DNA from: Rhizobium gallicum bv. gallicum R602sp
Lineage (GTDB): Bacteria; Pseudomonadota; Alphaproteobacteria; Rhizobiales; Rhizobiaceae
Direction of reading: 5' to 3'
DNA length: 64,000 bases
Assembly (NCBI RefSeq): GCF_000816845.1
Contig: NZ_CP006877.1
Span: 2,361,501-2,425,500, forward strand
This document shows, piece after piece, positions 52,176 to 60,686 of this stretch. Below the pieces are notes generated by a model. The model did not search any database. It had not been told where the DNA came from and saw only the letters and a program-made list of their open reading frames with translations. Made by a program: the position numbers and the translations under genes. The number at the start of each line of letters is the position of its first letter. The first letter of the stretch is position 1.

Positions 52176-54212
52176 TTGCTCAACAACGACTTGCCAACGT
52201 CAGGCAAGGCCAGCGATCAGGATCGCCGCGACAATCTAACCCCCGGGAATCGCTTCCTCGGCCGCGTCGTCGCGTGCAGCGGCTCGCGCGCGACCATCGC
52301 CGCCGTCGCGGAGGCCGGCGGCACCGATCTCACCGAACTGTGGTCCGTCGGCCGCCTGATTTCGATCAGCGTCGGCCGAAACCGCGTCGTCGCCCTCGTT
52401 TACGCCATGAACACCGGCACGCATGCCTGGGGCGAAGGAGAGGACAACTATTTCAGGATCGAGACCGAGCTGCTCGGCGAAGTCCGCGTCGAGGAAGACG
52501 GCCGCGAGGAATTCTCGACCGGCATCTCATGCTATCCCCATCTCGGCGCGATTGCGCACCGCATCCGCGCCGCCGATCTGATGCGCATCTACGACGCAGG
52601 CACCGGGACGACGGCGGTCATCGGCAACCTCACCCAGGACGAAAGCATCGATGCGGCGATCCACATCCCCTCGATGCTTTCCAAGCATTTCGCCATCGTC
52701 GGCTCCACGGGCGTCGGCAAATCCACGGCCGTCTCGCTGCTCTTGCACAAGGCGATCGAAGCCGATCCGAAGTTGCGCGTCCTGATCCTTGATCCGCACA
52801 ACGAATTCGCCGCCGCTTTCCCGAAGCATTCGGTCGTCATCGATACCGACACGCTCGACCTGCCCTTCTGGCTGATGCGGCTTGAAGAATTCGCAGAAGT
52901 CGTCTTCCGCGGCCGCGCGCCAGTGCCTGAGGAACTCGACATGCTTCGCGACATCATGCCGGACGCCAAGCGCGCCTTTCGCGGCAGCGACAATTCTCTC
53001 GTCCGCCGCACCACCGAGAAGAGCTCGATCACCGCCGACACGCCGGTCCCCTACCGCATGGCCGACCTGCTGGCGCTTATCGACGAGCGCATCGGCCGTC
53101 TCGAAGGCCGCGCCGAAAAACCCTTCCTGCGCTCGTTGAAGATGCGCATCATCGCGGCAATCAACGATCCGCGCTACCACTTCATGTTCTCCAACAACAC
53201 GATCAGCGACACGATCATGGACACCGTGGCGCAGATATTCCGCATTCCTGGCGACGACCGGCCGATCTGCACGTTCCAGCTTTCCGGGATCCCCTCGGAA
53301 GTGGTGAATTCGGTCGCCTCCGTCCTGTGCCGCATGGCCTTCGAAATCGGGCTCTGGAGTGACGGCGCTGTCCATATGCTCGTCGTCTGCGAAGAAGCGC
53401 ACCGCTATGTTCCGGCCGATCCGAACCTCGGCTTCATCCCGACGCGCCAGGCCATCGCCCGCATCGCCAAGGAAGGCCGCAAGTACGGCGTCTCGCTCGG
53501 CATCATCACGCAGCGCCCCGGCGAACTCGACCAGACGATCCTCTCACAGTGCTCAACGCTGTTTGCCATGCGCCTTGCCAACGATCGCGACCAGGACATC
53601 ATAAGATCGGCAATCCCGAATTCGTCGATTTCGACGACGAGCTTCATTTCCTCGATCGGCAACGGCGAAGCGATCGCCTTCGGCGAAGCGATCAGCGTGC
53701 CGATGCGCATGCGCTTTTCGCGCGTCGAGCAGCATTTGCTGCCGAAGGCGAACGGGGCGACCGCCAAGCATTCCGACGAGGATCCCGATACGGTCGATCT
53801 GCGCAAGATCGTGACGCGCATGCGCGCCGTCAGCGGCGGTCCGGATATTTCCTCTTTCCAGCAAAGCTACAGTGCCGCGCAGAGCGACATGCTGTTCGAC
53901 GACGAAGAGCCGTCGGAGGATGCTTCCTATCCGGCGTCCGTCTCTGCGCCGCCGCTGGCGCCGACCGATTCCTACAGGCCGGACATGCTGCCGCGCAGCC
54001 ATGCGCCGCGCGAGCCACAAACCGCACCGCCGCAGACATCTTTGGATAGCCGCCTGGAAGCTCTCCGGCGAGAGATGCGCCGCGAAGAGACAACGTCCCA
54101 GCGGCCGGTGTTCTCTCAAGACCCGGCTGCCAGCCCGCACCGCGAACCCGGCATGTCGCTCCGCGAGAGCATTCTCAAGAAGCCGCTCAGGAGCCTCCAT
54201 AATAAGGATTGA
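52176..54212 (+). CDS. HerA-like ATPase (DUF87)
   Basis: 678 residues from TTG 52176 (GGGAG eight bases upstream). An N-terminal HAS-barrel-like region is followed by Walker A IVGSTGVGKSTAVSLLL (174-190), Walker B-type RVLILDPHNEF and VVCEEAHRYV, and the Arg-finger region ISIGNGEAIAFGEAISVP-like. HerA pairs with nuclease NurA in end resection in archaea, or with other effectors in bacterial defence. No NurA, Sir2 or DUF4297 partner is adjacent, and the C-terminal 120 residues are Ser/Pro-rich, so a chromosomal housekeeping role is more likely. Confidence 0.88.
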   Translation: MLNNDLPTSGKASDQDRRDNLTPGNRFLGRVVACSGSRATIAAVAEAGGTDLTELWSVGRLISISVGRNRVVALVYAMNTGTHAWGEGEDNYFRIETELLGEVRVEEDGREEFSTGISCYPHLGAIAHRIRAADLMRIYDAGTGTTAVIGNLTQDESIDAAIHIPSMLSKHFAIVGSTGVGKSTAVSLLLHKAIEADPKLRVLILDPHNEFAAAFPKHSVVIDTDTLDLPFWLMRLEEFAEVVFRGRAPVPEELDMLRDIMPDAKRAFRGSDNSLVRRTTEKSSITADTPVPYRMADLLALIDERIGRLEGRAEKPFLRSLKMRIIAAINDPRYHFMFSNNTISDTIMDTVAQIFRIPGDDRPICTFQLSGIPSEVVNSVASVLCRMAFEIGLWSDGAVHMLVVCEEAHRYVPADPNLGFIPTRQAIARIAKEGRKYGVSLGIITQRPGELDQTILSQCSTLFAMRLANDRDQDIIRSAIPNSSISTTSFISSIGNGEAIAFGEAISVPMRMRFSRVEQHLLPKANGATAKHSDEDPDTVDLRKIVTRMRAVSGGPDISSFQQSYSAAQSDMLFDDEEPSEDASYPASVSAPPLAPTDSYRPDMLPRSHAPREPQTAPPQTSLDSRLEALRREMRREETTSQRPVFSQDPAASPHREPGMSLRESILKKPLRSLHNKD

Positions 54213-54216
54213 GGCC

Positions 54217-54477
54217 TCATTGCCCCTCAGATTGCCTGGCTGCAGCGGCAATGACACTCAGGTGGCGCTCTATCAGCGTCAAAAAGGCGATCGTTCCGCA
54301 GACCAGGGCGGCGACCACGATGCCGGCGATCGCGCCAAAAATCGCTCCGATCACGAACATTCCGGACCCGCCTTGAGCCGAGGCGGCGGTTGCGCCGGAC
54401 AGCGTGAAGAAGGCCAAAATGACGATTGCAATAAGGGCATTGATGGAAGCAAGCGTCTTTGCGAGAAAATTGTTCAT
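54217..54477 (-). CDS. small two-helix membrane protein
   Basis: 86 residues from ATG 54477, with AGGAGATGTC upstream. Two hydrophobic segments at about 8-33 and 40-66 (ALIAIVILAFFTLSGATAAS, then MFVIGAIFGAIAGIVVAALV). No family recognised. It converges on the HerA-like gene with a 4-bp gap. Confidence 0.6.
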   Translation of the reverse strand: MNNFLAKTLASINALIAIVILAFFTLSGATAASAQGGSGMFVIGAIFGAIAGIVVAALVCGTIAFLTLIERHLSVIAAAARQSEGQ

Positions 54478-54563
54478 GACATCTCCTGGCCGGCCGGCCG
54501 ATGGTTTTCGTTCGCATTCATCGGCATAGGGGACGGCGATTAAGCCGTACCCCTGCCACACCA

Positions 54564-54587
54564 CCCGGCATGCGGGTCCGCACCGGG
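54564..54587. repeat. isolated stem resembling a group II intron leader motif
   Basis: CCCGG-CA-TGCGG-GT-CCGCA-CCGGG forms a ten-pair stem with a bulge, followed by CGGTTCG. It recalls the conserved stem near group II intron ORFs, but no reverse transcriptase is present. The 54.5-54.9 kb stretch around it has no supported gene. Confidence 0.25.
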
Positions 54588-54890
54588 CGGTTCGAGAAGT
54601 TGTGGTCATGCAAGTCGGGGGAAGCCGAGGGCGTCGAAGTGTCCAACCGTCAGGACCCGGCTCAGCCCAGCTTCGCTGTGCCTCCACAATGTCCCGGCCT
54701 CCGGCTATGAGTGCCGCCCACTCATGGTGAGCTCCGAGGCTGCGGAGACGGCTATAGACCGTGGTTCCTTTGCCTCATTGCTTGAGCTGGATGGCCCGAA
54801 GGCGGTGGCGTTCGCCTCGGAGCGAGCTTGTGGCGGAACGCGCGGTGGATCATGTTACCATTCTATCAATTGCTCCAAGCAGCGCAACCG

Positions 54891-55271
54891 TGGATCGCAC
54901 CGGCAGGCATGTCGTCTCCATGCTCCATGGTTGTCACGAAATACCGCCGAGACGTTCTGTCAGAACCGGCAATCGGCAACCTGCGGCGCATCTTCGCCAA
55001 GCTGTATCGCGACGTCGAGGCCGAATTGATCGCATGCGACGGCGAAGACGATCATCTTCACCTCTGGTGCATCCGCTGCGAAGATCGCCCTGTCCATGCT
55101 GTCAACAGCCGCAAAGGCGTATCCAGCCGACTTCTGCGCGACAGCCGCCGGGAAAATCACCGGGCGCTACCGCAAGGACGTTTTGTGGCCTCCTACTTTG
55201 CGGGAACGCTGTGGCGGCGCACCGCTCTCTGTGATCGCCGAATATGTCAAATCCCAGCGGCAAGCGGCAAA
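54891..55271 (+). pseudogene. IS200/IS605-family transposase TnpA, frameshifted
   Basis: Pieces of a Y1 transposase lie in three frames. VTKYRRDVLSEPAIGNLRRI and the HUH segment GEDDHLHLW, with NSRKGVSSRLLR, are in one frame (about 54930-55190). The catalytic-Tyr segment GGAPLSVIAEYVKSQ is in a second frame (about 55210-55260), and the N-terminal part (HVVSMLH) is in a third. At least two frameshifts make it inactive. Confidence 0.8.
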
Positions 55272-55290
55272 CGGCCGCTCTCGCTTTCCT

Positions 55291-55310
55291 CCCCGGCCTG
55301 AACGCCGGGG
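55291..55310 (+). mobile_element. IS200/IS605 right-end hairpin
   Basis: CCCCGGC-CTGAAC-GCCGGGG, a 7-bp perfect stem 20 bp after the transposase remnant, has the form of the subterminal right-end hairpins recognised by TnpA of this family. Confidence 0.55.
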
Positions 55311-55367
55311 TCCCGCGAGGTTCACGATGATGATAACCAGCTGGTCGACTTGAAGCTTACGCCCTGA

Positions 55368-56270
55368 TCACGACTGCGGCGATGTCAGGCGCTTCCAGCT
55401 CTCGTCCATTTGATTGCGAAACCAGGTCATCTGCCGCTTGGCATATTGGCGTGTCGCGGCAGCACCCTTCTCGATCACTTCGCTGCGCGTCATCTCGCCC
55501 TTCAGCATGGCTACAATCTGCGAAACGCCGATCGCCTTCATCGCTGGCATTTGCGATGAAAGGCCGAGTGCCAGCAGCGACTTGACCTCATCTTCGGCAC
55601 CCTGCTCCAGCATTTTCTCGAAGCGCTCGTTGATGCGCTGGTGGAGCACGGTGCGTTCCGGCAGAACGATGATCTTTTCCGCACGCGCCGGATCGACAAT
55701 CAGCGGCCCCGCCTGCCCTTGGAAGCGCAGGATCGATTGCCCCGTTGCCTCCACCACCTCCAAGGCGCGCACGATGCGTTGCCCGTCCTGGATGCTGAGA
55801 CTGCCGGCAGCGGGCGGATCGAGCGTGGCGAGTTCGGCATGCAGCGCTTCCGCGCCGTCATTCAGCAGGCGCGCCCGTAGCCTGTTGCGGATGTTTTCCG
55901 GTATCGCCGGTATATCCGACAGGCCGCCTGTCAGCGCCTTGAAATAAAGCCCCGTCCCGCCGACGAACACCGGCAACTGTCCCTTGGCACGCAGACTGGG
56001 CAGCAATGCCGTGACATCGTGCAACCAGGTCCCCGTCGAATAGGCAGCGCCTGCTGGCACATGGCCGTACAGATGATGTGGCACGCCCTGCATCTCCGCC
56101 TCGGACGGCCGCGCCGTCAGAATGCGCAGCGTGCCGTAGACCTGCATGCTGTCGGCGTTGATGATAACGCCGCCGTGGCGTTTCGCCAGTTCCACGGCAA
56201 GCGCGGACTTGCCGCTGGCGGTCGGCCCGGTTATCAGGATCGCACTTGTTGCGCTCAGAAGGTTTTCCAT
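55368..56270 (-). CDS. miaA: tRNA dimethylallyltransferase
   Basis: 300 residues. ITGPTASGKSALAVELAKRH is the P-loop; the DSMQVY and QDGQRIVRALEVVEATGQSI segments and the C-terminal YAKRQMTWFRNQMDESW (tRNA-binding) are typical. It prenylates A37 of tRNAs that read UNN codons. Its ATG at 56270 directly abuts the serB ATG on the other strand; its own ribosome binding signal must lie in the serB coding strand. Confidence 0.97.
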   Translation of the reverse strand: MENLLSATSAILITGPTASGKSALAVELAKRHGGVIINADSMQVYGTLRILTARPSEAEMQGVPHHLYGHVPAGAAYSTGTWLHDVTALLPSLRAKGQLPVFVGGTGLYFKALTGGLSDIPAIPENIRNRLRARLLNDGAEALHAELATLDPPAAGSLSIQDGQRIVRALEVVEATGQSILRFQGQAGPLIVDPARAEKIIVLPERTVLHQRINERFEKMLEQGAEDEVKSLLALGLSSQMPAMKAIGVSQIVAMLKGEMTRSEVIEKGAAATRQYAKRQMTWFRNQMDESWKRLTSPQS

Positions 56271-57161
56271 ATGGCTCTCGTTGCCACGCTTGTTGCCAAT
56301 CCGTCAAATCCCGTTCTCACGCCGAGGCTTGCCGAACAGGCCGCCGAAACCGTGACGGCATCCGGGCTCTACTGGCTGGCCGACGGCATCGCCTGCGATA
56401 TCGCCCTTCGCGACGGCACCGATCCGCAAGCGGCGGAGGCGAGTATCCTCGCAGCCATCGCCAGCGCACCGATCGATCTGGTCGTCCAGGAGGCCGATAC
56501 GCGCCGCAAGAAACTGCTGATCGCCGACATGGATTCGACGATGATCGGGCAGGAGTGCATTGACGAGCTCGCAGCCGAAGTCGGCCTTAAGGACAAGGTC
56601 GCCGCGATCACCGCCCGCGCCATGAACGGCGAGATCGCTTTCGAACCCGCACTGCGCGAACGCGTCGCACTCCTGAAAGGCCTGCCGGTTTCAGTTATAG
56701 ACGAGGTTATCGCCAAGCGCATCACGCTGACGCCCGGCGGCCCGGAACTGATCGCCACGATGAAAGCGAAGGGCTATTATACCGCCCTCGTCTCCGGCGG
56801 CTTCACCGTCTTCACCAGCCGGATCGCCGCAACTCTGGGCTTTGACGAAAACCGCGCCAACATTCTTCTTGAAGAGGGAGCCTTGCTCTCCGGCTTCGTG
56901 GCCGAGCCGATCCTCGGCAAGCAGGCGAAGGTGGATGCACTCAGCGAAATTTCCGCAAGGCTCGGTATCTCCACCGAAGAAGCAATGGCCGTTGGCGACG
57001 GCGCCAACGATCTCGGCATGATCCACCTCGCCGGCTCCGGCGTCGCCCTACATGCCAAACCCACAGTCGCCGCCGAAGCGAAAATGCGCATCAACCACGG
57101 CGATCTGACCGCCCTGCTTTATATCCAGGGCTACCGCAAGACGGATTTTGTGACGCCATGA
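56271..57161 (+). CDS. serB: phosphoserine phosphatase
   Basis: 296 residues from ATG 56271. An N-terminal region (about 1-80) precedes the HAD phosphatase core with nucleophile Asp in LLIADMDSTMIGQECIDEL, then TALVSGGFTVFTSRIA and the metal-binding GDGANDLGMIHLAGSGVAL. It makes serine from phosphoserine. AGAAGG lies eight bases upstream, inside the miaA gene. The GNAT gene overlaps its end as ATGA. Confidence 0.96.
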   Translation: MALVATLVANPSNPVLTPRLAEQAAETVTASGLYWLADGIACDIALRDGTDPQAAEASILAAIASAPIDLVVQEADTRRKKLLIADMDSTMIGQECIDELAAEVGLKDKVAAITARAMNGEIAFEPALRERVALLKGLPVSVIDEVIAKRITLTPGGPELIATMKAKGYYTALVSGGFTVFTSRIAATLGFDENRANILLEEGALLSGFVAEPILGKQAKVDALSEISARLGISTEEAMAVGDGANDLGMIHLAGSGVALHAKPTVAAEAKMRINHGDLTALLYIQGYRKTDFVTP

Positions 57162-57724
57162 CCGTGATCGCGACGACGGACCGCCTGCTCTTGCGCAATT
57201 GGACAGACGCGGACCGGCCGCTTTTCCACGAGATCAATTCCGATCCTGAAGTGATGGAATTCTTCGCCTTTCGCCGCGACCGCGCCGAAGCAGATTCGAT
57301 GCTGGAAAATATCCGCAATGCCATCGCCAAGGCCGGGCTCGGTTTTTATGCCATGGCACTGAAGGAAACCGATGAGCCGATCGGCTTTTGCGGCCTCTGG
57401 AGGCCCGAACTCGAACCGTTCCTCCCGGCGGACACCATCGAAATCGGCTGGCGTCTTGCCAAACGGCATTGGGGCAAGGGATATGTGACGGAAGCTGGAG
57501 AAGCATCACTTCGCCATGGTTTCACCCAGTTCAATCCTCCCGAAATCGTCTCTTTTGCGGTAGCGGACAATCATCGTTCCACCGCCGTCATGCGCAGACT
57601 TGGCCTGCACCACGATCCGGACCGCGATTTTGATCATCCGCGCATTCCCGACACGCATCCGCATCTGAAACGCCACGTGCTCTATGCGATCAGCCGTCAG
57701 CAATGGGAACGAAAGATCGTCTGA
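57158..57724 (+). CDS. GNAT N-acetyltransferase (RimJ/RimL type)
   Basis: 188 residues. TDRLLLRNWTDADRPLFHEI starts the fold; the acetyl-CoA segment is IEIGWRLAKRHWGKGYVTEA, and the tail VADNHRSTAVMRRLGLHHDP is usual for RimJ/RimL-like transferases. It is translationally coupled to serB (ATGA), so it may share its regulation. The acceptor is unknown. Confidence 0.9.
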   Translation: MTVIATTDRLLLRNWTDADRPLFHEINSDPEVMEFFAFRRDRAEADSMLENIRNAIAKAGLGFYAMALKETDEPIGFCGLWRPELEPFLPADTIEIGWRLAKRHWGKGYVTEAGEASLRHGFTQFNPPEIVSFAVADNHRSTAVMRRLGLHHDPDRDFDHPRIPDTHPHLKRHVLYAISRQQWERKIV

Positions 57725-57845
57725 CACCGATCACCCATGCATGACAAAGACAGGAGAATGTCGTGCTGTTGTCGAGTCGTCGTCACTGGCGCAGGCATCG
57801 GAGCGGTTCAGCAGTTCCTGAAAGGATCAGCCATTCCGCGCTTTG

Positions 57846-59453
57846 TTATTCCATTGGCACTGCGATAAACCGCAGATCGCCGTTTGCCGAGGCGATCATC
57901 AGTTGCGCGTTGCGGCGGCCTTCCTGCTTCAACGACTGCACTTTCGCAGCCACGGCATCCGGCGACTTCATGAATTCCTGGGCGACCTCGACGATCACGT
58001 CGCCGGCCTTCAGGCCCTTTTCGGCGGCCGCCGAGCCGGGTGCCACCTCAGTCACCACGACGCCGTCCACGCTTTCCGCAATGCCGAAGGTCTTGCGGAT
58101 CTCGGGGCTGAGCTGCGACAGCGAGAGGCCGAGCACATCCTTGGGCGTCCTTGCATCGGGCGTCACCGGCGCCTGCTGATCGGTCTGGCCCTTGCCGTCG
58201 GGTGCCGGCTGGACCTGATCCTGATCGGGATTCGGCTCGTCCATGTCGTCGTTCTCCTCCGGATCAGGATTGATCACACCATCCGGAGAGGTATCAGCGT
58301 CGTTGGAAGCGGCCTGATCGCTGTCCTCCAGACGACCGAGCGTCACCTTGACAGTCTGCTCCTTGCCGTCACGCAGCACCACGACATCCACTTCCTTGCC
58401 GACTGGACTTTCGGCCACGACACGCGGTAGGTCGCGCATCTCATTGACCGGCTTGCCGTCGAATTTCAGGATGACGTCGCCCGCCTTGATCGAACCGTTG
58501 TCGACCGGCCCGCCCTTGATGACACCGGCTACGAGCGCACCCTTGGCGGTATCGAGACCCAGGCTGTCGGCCACGTCGTCGGTGACCGGCTGGATGCGCA
58601 CGCCGAGCCAGCCGCGGCGCGTTTCTCCGAATTCGCGAAGCTGGTTGACCACGCCTGCAGCAAGCTCCGAAGGCACCGAAAAGCCGATACCGATCGAGCC
58701 GCCGCTTGGCGAAATGATCGCCGTGTTGATACCGATCACCTCGCCCTTCATGTTGAAGAGCGGACCGCCGGAATTGCCCTTGTTGATCGCCGCATCGGTC
58801 TGGATGAAGTTGTCGTACGGGCCTGCGTTGATATTGCGGCCACGGCCGGAAATGATGCCGACGGTCACCGACCCGCCGAAACCAAACGGATTGCCGATCG
58901 CCATGACCCAGTCGCCGATGCGCATGTCGCTGGAATCACCAAACTTCACGGCCGTCAGCGGCGTCCTCGGTTCGACCTTCAGTACCGAAAGATCAGTCTT
59001 TGTGTCCGTTCCGATGAGCTTGGCTTTCAGCTTGGTGCCATTGGCGAAATTCACCTCGATGTCGTCTGCGCCCTCGATCACGTGGTTGTTGGTGACGATA
59101 TAACCCGATGGATCGATGACGAAGCCGGAGCCGAGCGAGCTGACATTGTGGTTGCCGCCCTGGCCGCCCTGCTGCTTATTGAAGAAGTCGTTGAAGAATT
59201 CCTGGAACGGCGAGCCGTCCGGTGCGCGCGGCGCCGGGCCGGCACCTTCATCGCCCTTGACGTTCTGCGAGGTGGAGATGTTCACCACTGCATCGAGAAG
59301 CCCTTCAGCAAGATCGGCAACAGAGGCCGGACCATTCAACAGAGGCGTGCTCTGCGCTTCAGCAGCGCCGGTAAGACCGATATTTGCCAGAAGTGCAACA
59401 CCGGCCAGGAGAGCGAGCGATCGTCTGAAGGTCGGGCGTGTCGTGGGGGCCAT
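57846..59453 (-). CDS. degP: periplasmic serine protease/chaperone Do (DegP/HtrA)
   Basis: 535 residues from ATG 59453 (GAGGAAGCTTG upstream; a TTG one codon earlier is less likely). It has a signal peptide, a trypsin-like domain with His124 (VTNNHVIEG), Asp154 (KTDLSVLK) and Ser228 (KGNSGGPLF), and two PDZ domains. The stretch between the PDZ domains is an acidic, Asp/Pro-rich linker (SNDADTSPDGVINPDPEEND and beyond), longer than usual. It degrades misfolded envelope proteins. It follows DUF2065 and hflC. Confidence 0.96.
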   Translation of the reverse strand: MAPTTRPTFRRSLALLAGVALLANIGLTGAAEAQSTPLLNGPASVADLAEGLLDAVVNISTSQNVKGDEGAGPAPRAPDGSPFQEFFNDFFNKQQGGQGGNHNVSSLGSGFVIDPSGYIVTNNHVIEGADDIEVNFANGTKLKAKLIGTDTKTDLSVLKVEPRTPLTAVKFGDSSDMRIGDWVMAIGNPFGFGGSVTVGIISGRGRNINAGPYDNFIQTDAAINKGNSGGPLFNMKGEVIGINTAIISPSGGSIGIGFSVPSELAAGVVNQLREFGETRRGWLGVRIQPVTDDVADSLGLDTAKGALVAGVIKGGPVDNGSIKAGDVILKFDGKPVNEMRDLPRVVAESPVGKEVDVVVLRDGKEQTVKVTLGRLEDSDQAASNDADTSPDGVINPDPEENDDMDEPNPDQDQVQPAPDGKGQTDQQAPVTPDARTPKDVLGLSLSQLSPEIRKTFGIAESVDGVVVTEVAPGSAAAEKGLKAGDVIVEVAQEFMKSPDAVAAKVQSLKQEGRRNAQLMIASANGDLRFIAVPME

Positions 59454-59555
59454 CAAGCTTCCTCTTATGGGGTCAAAGCGGCAGTCTGACCATCAACATA
59501 GGGCGGAATGATGGAGCGTGAAATCACCTTTTCGCGAAATCCCGTGCAATCTGCG

Positions 59556-59741
59556 TCAGCGTCTGACGAACCAGACAAGCGCGACACCGAGCACGACGGC
59601 GCCAAGTCCGAAGATGCGTAGCTGGCGCTCCGGAACCGTTGGAAGCAGCCGGGCCATCTCGACAAGAAAACGAGGGGCCAGTGCGTAGACCAGCCCCTCG
59701 ATGATGAGAAAGAATGCGATTCCTGTCAGGAAATCCTGCAT
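59556..59741 (-). CDS. DUF2065 small membrane protein
   Basis: 61 residues with two membrane helices (FLTGIAFFLIIEGLVYALAP and LRIFGLGAVVLGVALVWFVR). This family usually sits beside hflC, as here (9-bp gap). Its role is unknown; a link to HflKC or to membrane proteolysis is suggested only by position. Confidence 0.9.
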   Translation of the reverse strand: MQDFLTGIAFFLIIEGLVYALAPRFLVEMARLLPTVPERQLRIFGLGAVVLGVALVWFVRR

Positions 59742-59750
59742 CCGGATGCG

Positions 59751-60683
59751 TCAGTTTGATGGGATCGCAGGTGCCGGGGCTTGAGGTGAAGCCGGGGGCG
59801 TCGTGCCGTTGGAATTGTCGAAATACCGGAAGAATTCCGTATTCGGCGACAGCACCAGCGTCGTATCCTGGGACGACAGCGCGGAGGAATAGGCCGCCAT
59901 CGAGCGGTAGAACTCAAAGAACGACGGATCCTTGCCGAAGGAGTCTGCGAAGATGCGGTTGCGCGCGGCATCGCCCTGACCGCGGATGATTTCCGCATCG
60001 CGCTGGGCTTCCGCCGTGATCTCGACCACCTGGCGATCGGCGATAGCCCGGCGCCGCTGGCCTTCTTCGGTGCCTTGCGCGCGCAGCAGCTCGGCCTCGG
60101 CGAGGCGCTCGGCCCGCATGCGGCCATAAGTCTGCGGCGCCACCTGCTGGGTCAGGTCTGTCCGGCGAATACGCACGTCCTGGATATTGATGCCGAGATT
60201 TTCGGCGTCGCCATGCAGGTCATCGCGCACTTCGAGCATCATGGCCACGCGCTCGTCCGAAAGGGCGGCATCAAAGTCGCGCAGACCGTAGACACGGCGG
60301 AGCGACGAATCGAGCTGTGTGCGAAGTCGCGCTTCGGCGGCCTCGCGGTCGCCCGACACCGTTTCGCGGAACTTGCGCACGTCCTTGATGTCGTAGATCA
60401 CGAAAGCATCGACGTCGAACGTCGAACCGCCGCGAACCTGGACGCGAATATTGTCAAGGTCGAAGCGCAGCGCCTGCTTCTCGACGATCTGGACGCGATC
60501 GGCATCCATGAAGGCGAGAGGCAGCTTGAAGTAGATGCCCGGCTCCGTCTTCACCGACTGGATCTGGCCGAAGCGTACGACGATTGCCTGCTCGCGCGCA
60601 TTGACCACGAAGACCGAGGAATAAGCGATGACAAGCACAACGGCGAGCAGGATGATGATTACGGGAAGTCTGTTCGATGTCAT
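59751..60683 (-). CDS. hflC: HflC, regulator of FtsH protease
   Basis: 310 residues. One N-terminal membrane helix (LPVIIILLAVVLVIAYSSVF) then SPFH/prohibitin domain (AIVVRFGQIQSVKTEPGIYF) and a coiled coil around 200-260. With HflK it forms a periplasmic complex around FtsH. It starts 3 bp after the hflK stop. The C-terminal tail is Pro/Ala-rich. Confidence 0.95.
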   Translation of the reverse strand: MTSNRLPVIIILLAVVLVIAYSSVFVVNAREQAIVVRFGQIQSVKTEPGIYFKLPLAFMDADRVQIVEKQALRFDLDNIRVQVRGGSTFDVDAFVIYDIKDVRKFRETVSGDREAAEARLRTQLDSSLRRVYGLRDFDAALSDERVAMMLEVRDDLHGDAENLGINIQDVRIRRTDLTQQVAPQTYGRMRAERLAEAELLRAQGTEEGQRRRAIADRQVVEITAEAQRDAEIIRGQGDAARNRIFADSFGKDPSFFEFYRSMAAYSSALSSQDTTLVLSPNTEFFRYFDNSNGTTPPASPQAPAPAIPSN

Positions 60684-60686
60684 GGC

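Noticed and set aside
52176..54477. HerA-based anti-phage island
   Set aside because: No nuclease, Sir2 or other defence genes adjoin; neighbours are ilvIH, a small membrane protein and an IS remnant.
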